Assembly (NCBI RefSeq): GCF_900626135.1
Contig: NZ_LR130785.1
Span: 1,769,241-1,833,240, forward strand
Length of the DNA stretch: 64,000 nucleotides
Direction: 5' to 3'
DNA from: Senegalia massiliensis
GTDB taxonomy: Bacteria > Bacillota > Clostridia > Tissierellales > SIT17
Made by a program: the position numbers and the translations under genes. The notes under the pieces are model-generated. The model ran no database searches and had not been told where the DNA came from. It saw only the letters and a program-made list of their open reading frames with translations. This document shows positions 45,042 through 53,980 of the stretch, piece after piece; position 1 is the first letter of the stretch, and the number at the start of each line of letters is the position of its first letter.

Positions 45042-45096
45042 AACATCACCTACATTTATATTATAGTATTCTACAATTTAAAGTTAAATCCTTCTT

Positions 45097-45915
45097 TTAT
45101 TTAAATATAAAAGGATAAATTTTCAAATTTTCTGATATCCATATTCTTTCACTTAATATGGCTTGATTTACTAACATATCTAACCCATTAATTGTGGTTT
45201 TACCTTCCTCTTTTGCGTATTTTAAAAATAAAGTTTCTTTAGGTTTATATATAATATCATAAACAATGGTTTCATCAGAAAATAAAGAAGTATCCAAAGG
45301 ATTTTCTTTTTCATTTGGATACATTCCCACTGAAGTTGTATTTATAATAATATCATAATTGTCTTTTATATCTTGTTTTTCTAAGAACCTTAAATCTAAA
45401 TTTTTAAATTTACTTTTTATATCTTTTATTAAGCTAAGTGCTCTTTTGTTGTTTCTATTAATAATTGTTAAAGACTTTATACTTTCATTAGCAATTGTAA
45501 AAGAAATAGCTCTACTTGCTCCACCAGCACCTATTATGAGAATATTTTTGTTTTTCAACTGTATTTTTCTATCTTTTAATGATTTCATAAATCCTAATCC
45601 ATCAGTATTAAAGCCAATAAGTTTTCCATCTATATTTTTCACAGTATTAATAGCACCTATTTTTTCAGCCAATGGATCTATTTCATCTAAATACTTTATT
45701 ATTTCTTGTTTATAAGGTAATGTTACATTGAACCCTTTTATAGATAATGACTTAATTCCTAAAATAGCTTGTTCTAAATTTTCAACCTTAAAGCTTAAAT
45801 AAACTGCATTTATATCATTAAATTTAAAATTAGTATTATGTATGTATGGAGATAAACTTTTTGATATAGGATTTCCAATTAGACAGAAAAGATTTGTATA
45901 AGAATCTATATTCAA
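45097..45915 (-). CDS. aroE: Shikimate dehydrogenase
   Basis: 272 residues with the substrate-binding GNPISKSLSPYIHN at the start, catalytic Lys in FNVTLPYKQEI, the NADP loop LIIGAGGASRAISF and INTTSVGMYPN. It reduces 3-dehydroshikimate. It starts at TTG immediately after the yqeG stop with GGGAG 8 bases upstream, so the pair is tightly coupled. It complements aroK and aroQ on the far side of the pilus genes. Confidence 0.94.
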   Translation of the reverse strand: MNIDSYTNLFCLIGNPISKSLSPYIHNTNFKFNDINAVYLSFKVENLEQAILGIKSLSIKGFNVTLPYKQEIIKYLDEIDPLAEKIGAINTVKNIDGKLIGFNTDGLGFMKSLKDRKIQLKNKNILIIGAGGASRAISFTIANESIKSLTIINRNNKRALSLIKDIKSKFKNLDLRFLEKQDIKDNYDIIINTTSVGMYPNEKENPLDTSLFSDETIVYDIIYKPKETLFLKYAKEEGKTTINGLDMLVNQAILSERIWISENLKIYPFIFK

Positions 45916-46416
45916 TTAATTTTCTCCCTTTTTTATTTTTCTAAGTACAAATCTTTCAAATTTACGTACAAACGTAGTCCACCAAAACTCCTTGCTTTTA
46001 ATTGGAACAACAAGAATTGTATATATTCCCATTCTATTTCCTCCTAAAACATCAGTAAAGATTTGATCTCCTATAATCGCAGTATTTGTTTTGTCAGTTT
46101 CTAAATAACTCATTGCTTTTTTAAATGGTGATTTAGTAGGCTTTTTAGCTGAATGAACAGTATATATCTTTATTTTTTCAGTAAACTTTACAACTCTATC
46201 TTCAGTATTGTTTGACACCAAGCATATATCAAGTCCATGACTCCTTATTTCGTCAAACCATTCTATAACTTTAGCTGGTGCTGTTTTTTTATCCCAGGCA
46301 ACTAGTGTATTATCAATATCAACAATTAAACCTTTGATCCCTCTATCAACTAACTTTTTAAGGTCTATTTCAAATATAGAATCCACATAAAGTTTTGGTA
46401 TAAGTAAATTTTTCAT
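45916..46416 (-). CDS. yqeG: YqeG family HAD phosphatase
   Basis: 166 residues of the HAD IIIA family: motif I GLIVDIDNTLVAWD, motif II VSNNTE, the Lys in KKPTKSPF and motif III AIIGDQIFTDVLGGN are all present. Such proteins often precede aroE in Firmicutes. The substrate is unknown; phosphatidylglycerophosphate is known for some relatives. Confidence 0.88.
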   Translation of the reverse strand: MKNLLIPKLYVDSIFEIDLKKLVDRGIKGLIVDIDNTLVAWDKKTAPAKVIEWFDEIRSHGLDICLVSNNTEDRVVKFTEKIKIYTVHSAKKPTKSPFKKAMSYLETDKTNTAIIGDQIFTDVLGGNRMGIYTILVVPIKSKEFWWTTFVRKFERFVLRKIKKGEN

Positions 46417-46440
46417 AATTTTACCTCCGTTTATTTATTA

Positions 46441-46470
46441 ACAAAAATACAACAGGCATAAAAGCCTGTT
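46441..46470 (-). terminator. Terminator after the 106-codon gene
   Basis: AACAGGC pairs with GCCTGTT around a 6-base loop, followed on the minus strand by GTATTTTTG. It touches the stop codon of the gene before it. Confidence 0.7.
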
Positions 46471-46789
46471 ATTTTACATCGCATTCTCTTATTTTTGCTA
46501 CTTTTTTAAGTAACTCCACTTTATCTTTTCTTTCTAGTTTAGTAGCATCTCTTTCTTCAAAATTTTCACTTTTATTATCATGATTTATATATACAGTTTT
46601 TTCTAATTCTAATATTAGATACCTATCTAATTCTTGATCATTTAAACTATCAGCACTTTCATATTTTTCAAATCTGTCTTTTGTAATATTTTCATCTGGA
46701 TTTATTCTAAATGAGATAGAATCTCCTTTCTCAGAAATAAAATTATAAAGATGCAAGTATTCCCTTTTCTTAGTTTCTTTATCTAACAT
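46469..46789 (-). CDS. Charged protein of unknown function
   Basis: 106 residues, rich in Lys, Glu and Asp, predicted helical and soluble, with one Cys near the end (RECDVK). I recognise no family. GGAG lies 10 bases before the ATG and a terminator follows, so it is probably a real, separately transcribed gene. Neighbours (MFS transporter upstream, yqeG downstream) give no clear hint. Confidence 0.6.
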   Translation of the reverse strand: MLDKETKKREYLHLYNFISEKGDSISFRINPDENITKDRFEKYESADSLNDQELDRYLILELEKTVYINHDNKSENFEERDATKLERKDKVELLKKVAKIRECDVK

Positions 46790-46848
46790 ATGAAATCATC
46801 TCCTAATTATTTATATGTTATATTTTTACCCAATTATATTATTAATAT

Positions 46849-48012
46849 TTAGTTTAATCTAACATCTTTTGTATTTAAAAATATAATAATGCTAAAGATA
46901 GTACTAATTACTAACGCAATTGGTATTATATAAAAAGAACCATAAGTTCCAATAATATCATTAAAATATCCTATTAAAAAGTTTACAATCATACTTATAC
47001 CAGATGCAATAGAAACAACTATACCTGTTACAAACGAACTATTATTTGGAAAAACTTTTGATATAGTTACAACTATTGTAGGAAATACTATTGAAAAAAA
47101 TATACCTGAAAAAGATATTATTATGAGACCTTTAGAACCTAAAAGTAGTCCACTTGTATATAAAATAGTTGCAAAAAATAAAGATATCATAACAGATTTA
47201 AAATGTCCAACTTTTTCTACAACAAAGCCTCCAAAAAACCTTCCTATTGTAAATATGCCTAAAAATACTGAAGAATATAAAGCAGATTTATTCTCATTAA
47301 AATTATATGTAGTTTGCATAAAATTAATAAACCAATTTCCCGTACTCATTTCAGCAGATATGTAAAGACCTAGTGCTAGTATATAAAAATATGTCATTTT
47401 ATTTTTAAGTATAATATTCCAATTAATACTTTTCTCAACTTCATCTTTGTTTTTTTCGGGTATTTTTATAATAAAAGAAATTAAAAAAGCAATTAAAAAT
47501 AAAAATATTAATATCATATAAATTGTTCTAAAACTAAAACCTTCATATAACATATATCCTGAACCTCTTTGTGTAATTGTAGCACCTACACCATAAAAAG
47601 AATGAATCATGTTCATAAGTATTGCTTGAAATGAAATAGCTAGTAAAGGTATAAGTGTATTTATACTTATTACTATAAGTGAAACTCCCATATTTATAAT
47701 AAACATTCCAATTAAAAGAACAATAAAATTTGGTGAGTAAAACAATAAAATTAAAGAAATAATACAAGATGCCATTCCGATTTTCAAAACTTTCTTTTGA
47801 CCTATTTTATCACACAATATACCACCTATAAATGTAAATGTCATATATCCTAAAGAAGATATAATTAACATTAATCCCATAGAAGTATCATCTACTCCAA
47901 ATTCTTTTTTAAAAACTGGTATAAAAACTCCTCTTACATTGTCTCCCATTGAAACTAATATCATTAACAAAAAAAGAAAGCCTATAGTTTTTTTATTTTT
48001 TATACTTTGCAA
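46849..48012 (-). CDS. MFS transporter
   Basis: About 387 residues with twelve predicted membrane segments. The cytoplasmic loop between segments 2 and 3 reads GGILCDKIGQKKVLKIG, the main MFS signature, and a second copy (GGFVVEKVGHFKS) lies between segments 8 and 9. Start is placed at TTG 48012 because GGAGGGG lies 6-8 bases upstream; an in-frame ATG 7 codons earlier overlaps that site. The substrate cannot be inferred; it resembles sugar or drug proton symporters. Confidence 0.85.
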   Translation of the reverse strand: MQSIKNKKTIGFLFLLMILVSMGDNVRGVFIPVFKKEFGVDDTSMGLMLIISSLGYMTFTFIGGILCDKIGQKKVLKIGMASCIISLILLFYSPNFIVLLIGMFIINMGVSLIVISINTLIPLLAISFQAILMNMIHSFYGVGATITQRGSGYMLYEGFSFRTIYMILIFLFLIAFLISFIIKIPEKNKDEVEKSINWNIILKNKMTYFYILALGLYISAEMSTGNWFINFMQTTYNFNENKSALYSSVFLGIFTIGRFFGGFVVEKVGHFKSVMISLFFATILYTSGLLLGSKGLIIISFSGIFFSIVFPTIVVTISKVFPNNSSFVTGIVVSIASGISMIVNFLIGYFNDIIGTYGSFYIIPIALVISTIFSIIIFLNTKDVRLN

Positions 48013-48115
48013 AAAAAACCCCTCCACATCCATCTTATTTATTATAACATATTATTTAAGATTAAATAAACTAATATAGGGTAACTTTATATTAGAAATT
48101 ATTAGGAGGTGTATT

Positions 48116-48502
48116 ATGGATTTAGTTTATGAAAAAAGCAGTGAAAAATCTTTAGAAGAAGCACTTGAATCATTAGAAAAAAACTTAAAAGATAATAATT
48201 TTGGTGTTCTTTGGAAACTTAATTTTAAAGATAAGTTAGAAGAAAAAGGTCTAGAATTTAAAGATGATTTTGTAGTGCTTGAAGTGTGTAATCCTAAACA
48301 AGCAAAAGATGTATTACAAACAAATATCCATATTGGCTACATTTTACCTTGTAAAATGGTAGTTAGATCTGAGGATAATAAAACATACATTGGTATGACA
48401 AGACCAGAAAAATTAATAGGTTTATTTGATATACCTACATTAGATAGTGTTGCAAAAGAAGTAGAAAAATCTTTAAAAAATGCAATAGAACTCTCTATTT
48501 AA
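48116..48502 (+). CDS. DUF302 domain protein
   Basis: 128 residues with the DUF302 pattern: SLEEALESLEKNLKDNNFGV, VLEVCNPKQAKDVLQ, IGYILPCKMVVR and TYIGMTRPEKLIGL. The fold is small alpha/beta, with a conserved Cys in LEVCNP and another in LPCK. GGAGG lies 6 bases before the ATG. It is one of the few plus-strand genes in the first 51 kb and is divergent from the MFS gene. Function is unknown. Confidence 0.9.
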   Translation: MDLVYEKSSEKSLEEALESLEKNLKDNNFGVLWKLNFKDKLEEKGLEFKDDFVVLEVCNPKQAKDVLQTNIHIGYILPCKMVVRSEDNKTYIGMTRPEKLIGLFDIPTLDSVAKEVEKSLKNAIELSI

Positions 48503-48538
48503 ATAAAGCTCTGCATATGCAGAGCTTTATTTAAATAG
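48495..48538. terminator. 44-base perfect palindrome terminator shared by convergent genes
   Basis: A 22+22 bp perfect palindrome centred on CTGCATATGCAG. The stop codons of the DUF302 gene (48500-48502) and of the membrane protein gene on the other strand (48527-48529) are both inside the arms. Confidence 0.85.
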
Positions 48539-48895
48539 ACTTTCTAATTTCTTATCAATTAAAAAACTATAAATTATTATTGGTATTAGTAAACTAAATA
48601 TAATTGTAAGTGAACTTCTAATGCCATAATTTTTAATAGATAATACAGATAGTATAACAATAAATATTATAGCAATTACATCTGATATTAGAGCTATAAC
48701 TCTTCCCCATTTTCTAAGTAAAAACATACCTATACCTCCTATAAAAAGGAGTATAGAATATGCTAATATAATCCAACTTAAAAAATCATTTAAATTAGGT
48801 GTTAACAAGTAGAAAAATAAAAATATACTGATTATAATCATAAATAGCCCAATTATTTTAATTTGTAATTTATCTGTAAGTCCAAAATTATTCAA
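48527..48895 (-). CDS. Small polytopic membrane protein
   Basis: 122 residues with four predicted membrane segments (for example IIGLFMIIISIFLFFYLL and IIFSLLIPIIIYSFLI) and an Arg-Lys-Trp-Gly turn between segments 2 and 3. I recognise no specific family. It lies 25 bases after typA in the same direction and is probably cotranscribed with it. Confidence 0.7.
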   Translation of the reverse strand: MNNFGLTDKLQIKIIGLFMIIISIFLFFYLLTPNLNDFLSWIILAYSILLFIGGIGMFLLRKWGRVIALISDVIAIIFIVILSVLSIKNYGIRSSLTIIFSLLIPIIIYSFLIDKKLESLFK

Positions 48896-48920
48896 TATAT
48901 ATCCCCCTTGTATAATAAAT

Positions 48921-50747
48921 TTAACTTTTTCTATTAGCTCTTTTTCTTTTTACTTTATCCAATATTTTTTTTCTTAATCTAATATTTTCTGGTGTTATTT
49001 CAACAAGTTCATCATCTTCTATAAATTCTAGAGCTTCTTCTAAACTAAATTCAATTGGTGGTACAAGTCTAAGTGCTTCTTCCGACCCTGAAGCTCTCAT
49101 ACTTGTAAGATGTTTTTTCTTATTTACATTTATATCTATATCTTGAGTTTTGGAATTCATTCCAACTATCATACCTTCATATACTTCTGTTCCTGGATGA
49201 ATAAATAAATTTCCTCTATCTTGAACGTGATACATTCCATATGTGACAGAAGTTCCTGTTTCAGATGCTACAAGTGAACCTCTACTTCTGGTTGGAATAT
49301 CGCCTTTAAATCTTTCATATCCATCAAATATTGAGTTCATTATACCATTACCCTTAGTGTCAGTCATAAATTCTGATCTATATCCAATAAGCCCACGTGC
49401 TGGTATAGAAAATATAAGTCTAGTATATCCACCTTCAGATGGAACCATATTTACCATTTCACCTTTTCTTTTACCTAATTTTTCAATTACATTTCCCATA
49501 AATTCTTCAGGTACATCAATTGTTACAAGTTCCATTGGCTCATGTTTTTTATTGTCTATTGTTCTATATAATACTTTTGGCTTAGATACCATAAATTCAT
49601 AACCTTGTCTTCTCATAGTCTCTATTAATATAGATAAATGAAGTTCTCCTCTACCTGAGACAACAAAAGAATCAGGAGAATCTGTTTCTTCAACTCTTAA
49701 ACTTACATCAGTATGAAGTTCTTTAAAAAGTCTTTCTCTTAGCTGTCTAGATGTAACATACTTTCCTTCTCTACCTGCAAAAGGTCCATTGTTTACAGAA
49801 AAAACCATAGATATAGTTGGTTCAGATATTTCTACAAATGGTAAAGCTTCAGGGTTTTCTACATCACAAATAGTATCTCCAATACTTATTCCTTCAACTC
49901 CAGCAATAGCAATTATACTGCCAGCTCTTGCATTATCTACAACAGTTCTGTTTAACCCTTCAAACTCAAATAATTTTGTTATTTTTATTTTTTGCTTTTT
50001 TCCTTCATCAAGTTTATTAACTATAACTGCTTCTTGATTTGTTTTTATAGTTCCTCTTTCAACTTTCCCAATTCCTATACGTCCTACATATTCATTATAA
50101 TCTATAGTAGATATCAAAACTTGTAAGTCATCTTTTTCATCTACTTCTGGGGCAGGAATATTTTTTATGATGCTTTTAAATAAAAATTCCATATTATCTT
50201 CTTGTTTATTTATATCTAATGAAGAAGTTCCTTCCTTTGCAGAGGTAAATACTACAGGGAATTCAATTTGTTCTTCACTGGCATCTAATTCAATGAATAA
50301 ATCTAATACTTCATCTATTACTTTCTCTGGTCTTGCTTCCGGCCTATCAATTTTATTTATTGCCACTATAACAGGTAAATCTAATTCTAATGCTTTTTTA
50401 AGCACAAATTTAGTTTGAGGCATAGGCCCTTCAAATGCATCTACTACCAATACTACTCCACTTACCATTTTTAGTACACGTTCAACTTCTCCACCAAAAT
50501 CAGCATGTCCTGGAGTATCTATAATATTTATTTTAGTCCCATTATACTCCACTGCAGTATTCTTTGAAAGGATAGTTATTCCTCTTTCCCTTTCTAAGTC
50601 ATTTGAATCCATTACTCTTTCTTTTATATTTTCATTTTTTCTAAATATACCACTCTGTTTTAAAAGTTCATCCACAAGTGTAGTTTTTCCATGATCAACA
50701 TGTGCTATTATTGCTATATTTCTAATATCTTCTCTTTTATTTCTCAA
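48921..50747 (-). CDS. typA: Ribosome-associated GTPase BipA/TypA
   Basis: 608 residues with the translational GTPase motifs in order: G1 AHVDHGKTTL, G2 RERGITILSKNT, G3 DTPGHADFGGE, G4 NKIDRPEAR. EF-G-like domains III and V and the BipA-specific C-terminal domain follow, ending in KRKRANRKS. It assists late 50S assembly at low temperature or stress. Starts at TTG with AAGGAAA upstream. Confidence 0.96.
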   Translation of the reverse strand: MRNKREDIRNIAIIAHVDHGKTTLVDELLKQSGIFRKNENIKERVMDSNDLERERGITILSKNTAVEYNGTKINIIDTPGHADFGGEVERVLKMVSGVVLVVDAFEGPMPQTKFVLKKALELDLPVIVAINKIDRPEARPEKVIDEVLDLFIELDASEEQIEFPVVFTSAKEGTSSLDINKQEDNMEFLFKSIIKNIPAPEVDEKDDLQVLISTIDYNEYVGRIGIGKVERGTIKTNQEAVIVNKLDEGKKQKIKITKLFEFEGLNRTVVDNARAGSIIAIAGVEGISIGDTICDVENPEALPFVEISEPTISMVFSVNNGPFAGREGKYVTSRQLRERLFKELHTDVSLRVEETDSPDSFVVSGRGELHLSILIETMRRQGYEFMVSKPKVLYRTIDNKKHEPMELVTIDVPEEFMGNVIEKLGKRKGEMVNMVPSEGGYTRLIFSIPARGLIGYRSEFMTDTKGNGIMNSIFDGYERFKGDIPTRSRGSLVASETGTSVTYGMYHVQDRGNLFIHPGTEVYEGMIVGMNSKTQDIDINVNKKKHLTSMRASGSEEALRLVPPIEFSLEEALEFIEDDELVEITPENIRLRKKILDKVKRKRANRKS

Positions 50748-50863
50748 AATATTTCCTTCTCTCTATAAAGTTTATCCTCAACTTAAATACTATATCATAC
50801 AGTTCCCTTTAGTACAAACAATATATTAAAATTTATTATCAATTATGATAAGATTAATTATGA

Positions 50864-50903
50864 CAATATAAAAAATATGGCAATTGCCATATTTTTTATA
50901 TTG
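50864..50903. terminator. 40-base perfect palindrome terminator after sspH
   Basis: A 20+20 bp perfect palindrome centred on GGCAATTGCC with A6/T6 runs begins right after the sspH stop. It can work both ways. Confidence 0.85.
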
Positions 50904-51098
50904 CTACATTTCAAATTCTAAGTCTGTTTCTTTAAGTTGATTTGCTGGTACTTTTATCGTTTTATCATTTATCATATCTTCTACTTCTACTAATCCCTTT
51001 TTTTCTTCAACTTTTTTTAACCATACAGGAAAATTATTATATAATACTTCTATCTGTTTATTAGATTCTATTATTTGTTTTGCTCTTTTTTTATCCAT
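50904..51098 (-). CDS. sspH: H-type small acid-soluble spore protein
   Basis: 64 residues. The pattern MDKKRAKQIIESNKQIEVLY, PVWLKKVEEK and a C-terminal VPANQLKE matches the SspH family (PF08141), found only in spores. GGAGG lies 7 bases before the ATG at 51098; a TTG one codon earlier is in frame. It sits beside the truncated sigK. Confidence 0.9.
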   Translation of the reverse strand: MDKKRAKQIIESNKQIEVLYNNFPVWLKKVEEKKGLVEVEDMINDKTIKVPANQLKETDLEFEM

Positions 51099-51146
51099 CA
51101 AAACACCTCCTAAAACTAGTTTGATATATTGATGAATAAATTATTC

Positions 51147-51425
51147 TTAATTTGTCATTTCCATTGCTTTATTTAATTTATTTACTGCTTTTTTTTCTAT
51201 TCTAGAAACATAAGATCTTGAAATTCCAAGCATTTTTGCAATTTCCCTTTGAGTTTTACATCCACAACCTAATAATCCATATCGTAATTCTATAATATCT
51301 TTTTCTCTTTCTTTTAAAACATCATTTATTTTATTATATAATTTTTTCACTTGTAACTTTAAGTGTACTTCATCAATTACTTCATCTGGATCTGTCCCTA
51401 AAATATCTAAAAGGGAAATTTCATT
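51147..51425 (-). pseudogene. sigK: 3' half of sigK (SpoIIIC-like), split by a skin-like element
   Basis: The frame encodes the C-terminal part of sigma-K: it opens with GNEISLLDILGTD, then region 4 with KEREKDIIELRYGLL and the helix-turn-helix KTQREIAKMLGISRSYVSRI. Regions 1-2 are missing; upstream in this frame a TAG stops the reading at 51435-51437. The homology begins at AATGA (51421-51425), in codons Gly-Asn-Glu-Ile-Ser, where Bacillus skin joins the two sigK halves. It is therefore the spoIIIC-type half, to be fused by excision in the mother cell. A short internal GTG frame (51147-51350) would give 67 residues but is unlikely to work alone. Simple truncation is the alternative. Confidence 0.85.
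51421..51425 (-). other. Candidate skin attachment core (AATGA)
   Basis: AATGA on the minus strand marks the exact edge between sigK coding sequence and unrelated DNA. The same five bases form the crossover core in Bacillus subtilis skin. The partner site should lie right of the window next to the sigK 5' half. Confidence 0.6.
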
Positions 51426-51623
51426 ACCCCTTACCTATTATCAACCTATATTTAAGAACTTTATTTATATAATATCTATATTTTTGATTATATTTGTAAT
51501 TTTAATACTTGAATTATTTTAAAAATAAATATAAAATATATAACTGTTGATTTTTTTACATGAAAATAAATATATTGTCACTTTTTTACAAAAAAATTGT
51601 ATTTTTTTGTTACTTTCTTCTCA

Positions 51624-51652
51624 TTGTTAATCAATTCACTTTATAATATAAT
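51624..51652 (+). promoter_or_regulatory. Sigma-A promoter of the first Spo0E-like gene
   Basis: TTGTTA (51624-51629) and TATAAT (51647-51652) with exactly 17 bases between. The space 51435-51623 before it is AT-rich and shows nothing else I recognise. Confidence 0.7.
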
Positions 51653-51700
51653 GATTAGAAATAATGAAAAATATAATTTTTTTATGAAAGTGGGGTTGAT

Positions 51701-51871
51701 ATGGAAAATTTAGAAAGTATTGAAGAAAAGATAGAATTATTAAGAAATCAAATGCATAATCTACTACATAAAAATAGTTCTCTTAATATAAAGGAAATAG
51801 TAGATATAAGCCAAGAATTAGACGAAATTCTAAACCTATATTATAAAATAAAAAAAGACCAGGACTATTAA
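51701..51871 (+). CDS. Spo0E-like aspartyl-phosphate phosphatase
   Basis: A 56-residue helical-hairpin protein with the family motif SQELDEILN at the second helix and EEKIELLRNQMHNLLHKN at the first (PF09388). Spo0E proteins remove phosphate from Spo0A~P and delay sporulation. GTGGGG lies 5-6 bases before the ATG, with a good sigma-A promoter upstream and a terminator at the stop. A paralogue lies 650 bases downstream. Confidence 0.88.
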   Translation: MENLESIEEKIELLRNQMHNLLHKNSSLNIKEIVDISQELDEILNLYYKIKKDQDY

Positions 51872-51881
51872 TAGTCCTGGT
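51857..51881 (+). terminator. Terminator of the first Spo0E-like gene
   Basis: ACCAGGACTA pairs with TAGTCCTGGT around a TTAA loop. The stop codon lies inside it. Confidence 0.65.
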
Positions 51882-51975
51882 TAATTTATAGAATGTAAAA
51901 TTTTTCATAGTATGATTTTATTATTATTTATTATAACATAAGTTTAAGACCAATACAGGCCTTCATTTTAATTAA

Positions 51976-52140
51976 TCAACTTCGTATTTTACTCTTTTCA
52001 ATAAATTTTAAGAATTTCTTTTTTTTATTCGTAATTTTTATATAAGTATATTCATCAATTTTTTTATCTTTCAGTAATTTATCTGCTAGTTTAATAAATA
52101 TTTTTGTTATTTCTTCAAGGTCATTTGTACTGTATCTCAC
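51976..52140 (-). CDS. Small protein, copy 1 of an unrecognised paralogous pair
   Basis: A 54-codon gene opening at GTG with GGGGG 8 bases upstream. The product is highly basic at its C-terminus and helical. The core ADKLLKDKKIDEYTYIKIT matches ADKLYKDKKIDRETYIKIT of the 48-residue protein at 54646-54792, so the two are paralogues. It lies on the opposite strand between the two Spo0E-like genes. I recognise no family; a link with Spo0E function is only suggested by position. Confidence 0.6.
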   Translation of the reverse strand: MRYSTNDLEEITKIFIKLADKLLKDKKIDEYTYIKITNKKKKFLKFIEKSKIRS

Positions 52141-52269
52141 ATTTAATTCCCCCTTTTTAATATATATTCTACATGTAATTGTTAAATCCTCTACATAACC
52201 TCTAAAAAAAATTAGTTCTATTTACCTATTTAATATAGTAATTATAATTTTTTTGTTATTATAATTTTA

Positions 52270-52298
52270 TTGTTATTTAAAACATTTTATAATATAAT
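52270..52298 (+). promoter_or_regulatory. Sigma-A promoter of the second Spo0E-like gene
   Basis: TTGTTA (52270-52275) and TATAAT (52293-52298), again 17 bases apart. It is the duplicated counterpart of the promoter at 51624. Confidence 0.7.
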
Positions 52299-52349
52299 AG
52301 GAAAAGTAAGGAAATGATTTTTTATGAAAGTGTGGTGATTATTAAAAAA

Positions 52350-52499
52350 GTGAAATGTATTGAAGAAAAAATAAAATTATTAAGAAATCAAATGCATAAA
52401 CTATTACATAAAAATAAATCACTTACTGCAAAAGAAGTCATAAATATAAGTCAGAAACTAGATAAAACTTTAAATCAATACCATAAATTTAAAAAATAA
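52350..52499 (+). CDS. Second Spo0E-like protein, start codon altered
   Basis: About 49 residues with EEKIKLLRNQMHKLLHKN and the motif SQKLDKTLN, clearly a duplicate of the gene at 51701. In the family motif the Glu of SQELD is Lys here. At the place of the paralogue's ATG the sequence reads ATT (52341), so GTG 52350 is taken as start, though its Shine-Dalgarno (TGGTG) is 13 bases away. ATT initiation or a GTG at 52335 are alternatives. Weak translation or decay is possible. Confidence 0.7.
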   Translation: MKCIEEKIKLLRNQMHKLLHKNKSLTAKEVINISQKLDKTLNQYHKFKK

Positions 52500-52517
52500 A
52501 GTTAATTGACATAAAAA

Positions 52518-52551
52518 GACCAAGATTATTAATCCTGGTCCATATTTTTTC
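52518..52551 (+). terminator. Terminator of the second Spo0E-like gene
   Basis: GACCAAGATT pairs with AATCCTGGTC with one mismatch and a 3-base loop, followed by a T6 run. Confidence 0.65.
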
Positions 52552-52589
52552 TATCAAGTATATTATTAATACCTCATTAAATACTAATA

Positions 52590-53471
52590 TCACTTGTTAT
52601 GTAATGATGATACATTATACCCACGTGTAATTCTTCCATTTGGAATATTACTTTTTTTCATATATGGTCTATTATCATATTCATTATATTTCAAAGGTGC
52701 TCTTAAATTTATGTTTTTAAACATTATTGGTAACCCAGCGCTACTATAAAAACTTTCTCCATTTTGTAGTTGGAAATGCAAATGTGGTTCAGTTGAATTT
52801 CCAGTATTTCCACATTTAGCAATCACTTGTCCTCTTTTCACATTTTCTCCTACTTGTACAGTAATACTATCTTTCTTTAAATGTGCAAGAGTGCTATATT
52901 CATTCAGATCATGTTGTATAACTATAAAGTTTCCTGCAATATGCTTTGCTCTACTATAAAATTTACCTTTCCCCATAATATAACTATCTTCTGAATTATT
53001 TACAATACTTACTACTCTACCATCAGCAGGAGATAAAATAGGTTTATTATAGCAATAATATGCATCTACAGACTTTGGATTACCTCTATAAGATCTTCCC
53101 TCATTATCTAAAATCACAAAATCATAAGCATATCTTTGAGTTGGCATGTCCCATGAGTGTGAAAATTCTTTTGTATAACAACCATTTACAACTGTCCATT
53201 CTCCTTCAAAAGGCAAATCGTATTCTATTTTATTTCTATAATTTTTTATATTAGGGTAGTTATTTCTATACTTAATCTTTAATTTAATCATACCAACTAT
53301 CTGAAAAACTGAGCATTTAAAATATGAAAAGTCTAAAGCAACTTCAAGCAATCCAAATAACCAAAATAACCAGAATAACTTAAATATTGGAAAATCGCTA
53401 AAAAACATAGGTAATCCTAATAGTCCAATATATTTTGCATACTTAGAAAAATAAAATAATTTATATCTCAT
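52590..53471 (-). CDS. Membrane-anchored M23 (LytM) metallopeptidase
   Basis: 293 residues: two hydrophobic N-terminal stretches (about 10-65, including the odd repeat LFWLFWLFGLLEV), then a LytM domain. Zinc ligands are visible as His-Ser-Trp...Asp in FSHSWDMPTQRYAYDF, and His in PHLHFQL preceded by GNTGNSTE; the HxxH-type catalytic His is in TLAHLKKD. Known members cut peptidoglycan cross-bridges or act as scaffolds; all key residues are kept. GGAGG lies 8 bases before the ATG. It may act in spore or cell wall turnover. Confidence 0.85.
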   Translation of the reverse strand: MRYKLFYFSKYAKYIGLLGLPMFFSDFPIFKLFWLFWLFGLLEVALDFSYFKCSVFQIVGMIKLKIKYRNNYPNIKNYRNKIEYDLPFEGEWTVVNGCYTKEFSHSWDMPTQRYAYDFVILDNEGRSYRGNPKSVDAYYCYNKPILSPADGRVVSIVNNSEDSYIMGKGKFYSRAKHIAGNFIVIQHDLNEYSTLAHLKKDSITVQVGENVKRGQVIAKCGNTGNSTEPHLHFQLQNGESFYSSAGLPIMFKNINLRAPLKYNEYDNRPYMKKSNIPNGRITRGYNVSSLHNK

Positions 53472-53547
53472 AATCTCCTCCTTATAATATATATAATTCC
53501 ATTTTAAAATTATTTATTAGTAAAAAGTTAAAAAAACAAAAGTAAAC

Positions 53548-53891
53548 TCAATAAATAGCACTTACTAAAGTAACTATTGCAATCCAAATTAGACTATTAA
53601 ACATACCAATTTCTAAAGTTATTTTATATCTAATAATCAAACACAATAGAGATACCACTGTTCCACCAACTGTGAAGAAAAGTAGATTCTTTAAGAATAG
53701 ATATTTCTTTCTCTGAATTGTGGTAAAAAGTTTTTTAAATATTTATATTGGATGAAATCTAATATCGAAATCAATAATATTACCCATAAAAATCCAATTG
53801 GCGAAGGAAGGTCTGCACCTAAAAACATAATTACTATCCACCCAACAAAAAATAATATATAGTTTATTTGAATAATTTTTAAATTACTCAT
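53548..53891 (-). pseudogene. Four-helix membrane protein, probably frameshifted
   Basis: The first frame (53691-53891) encodes 66 residues with two membrane segments (YILFFVGWIVIMFLGADL and FLWVILLISILDFI) behind a good GGAG site. In a second frame, immediately after its stop, an open stretch without its own start encodes two more hydrophobic segments (LLFFTVGGTVVSLLCLII and SLIWIAIVTLVSAIY) down to 53548. The two frames fit one protein of about 118 residues broken by a single frameshift. The 66-residue product alone could still be made. No family recognised. Confidence 0.45.
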
Positions 53892-53980
53892 ATTATCTCC
53901 GCTTCTCCTTTGTTATACAATTATTTTTTCATTTCAAAATATTAGAGTGATTTGAATAAGTTCTTTAAAGTTTATAAATT

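Noticed and set aside
51147-51350. Independent 67-residue regulator with a helix-turn-helix
   Set aside because: The frame and homology continue upstream to the AATGA point, so it is the end of sigK rather than a separate gene.
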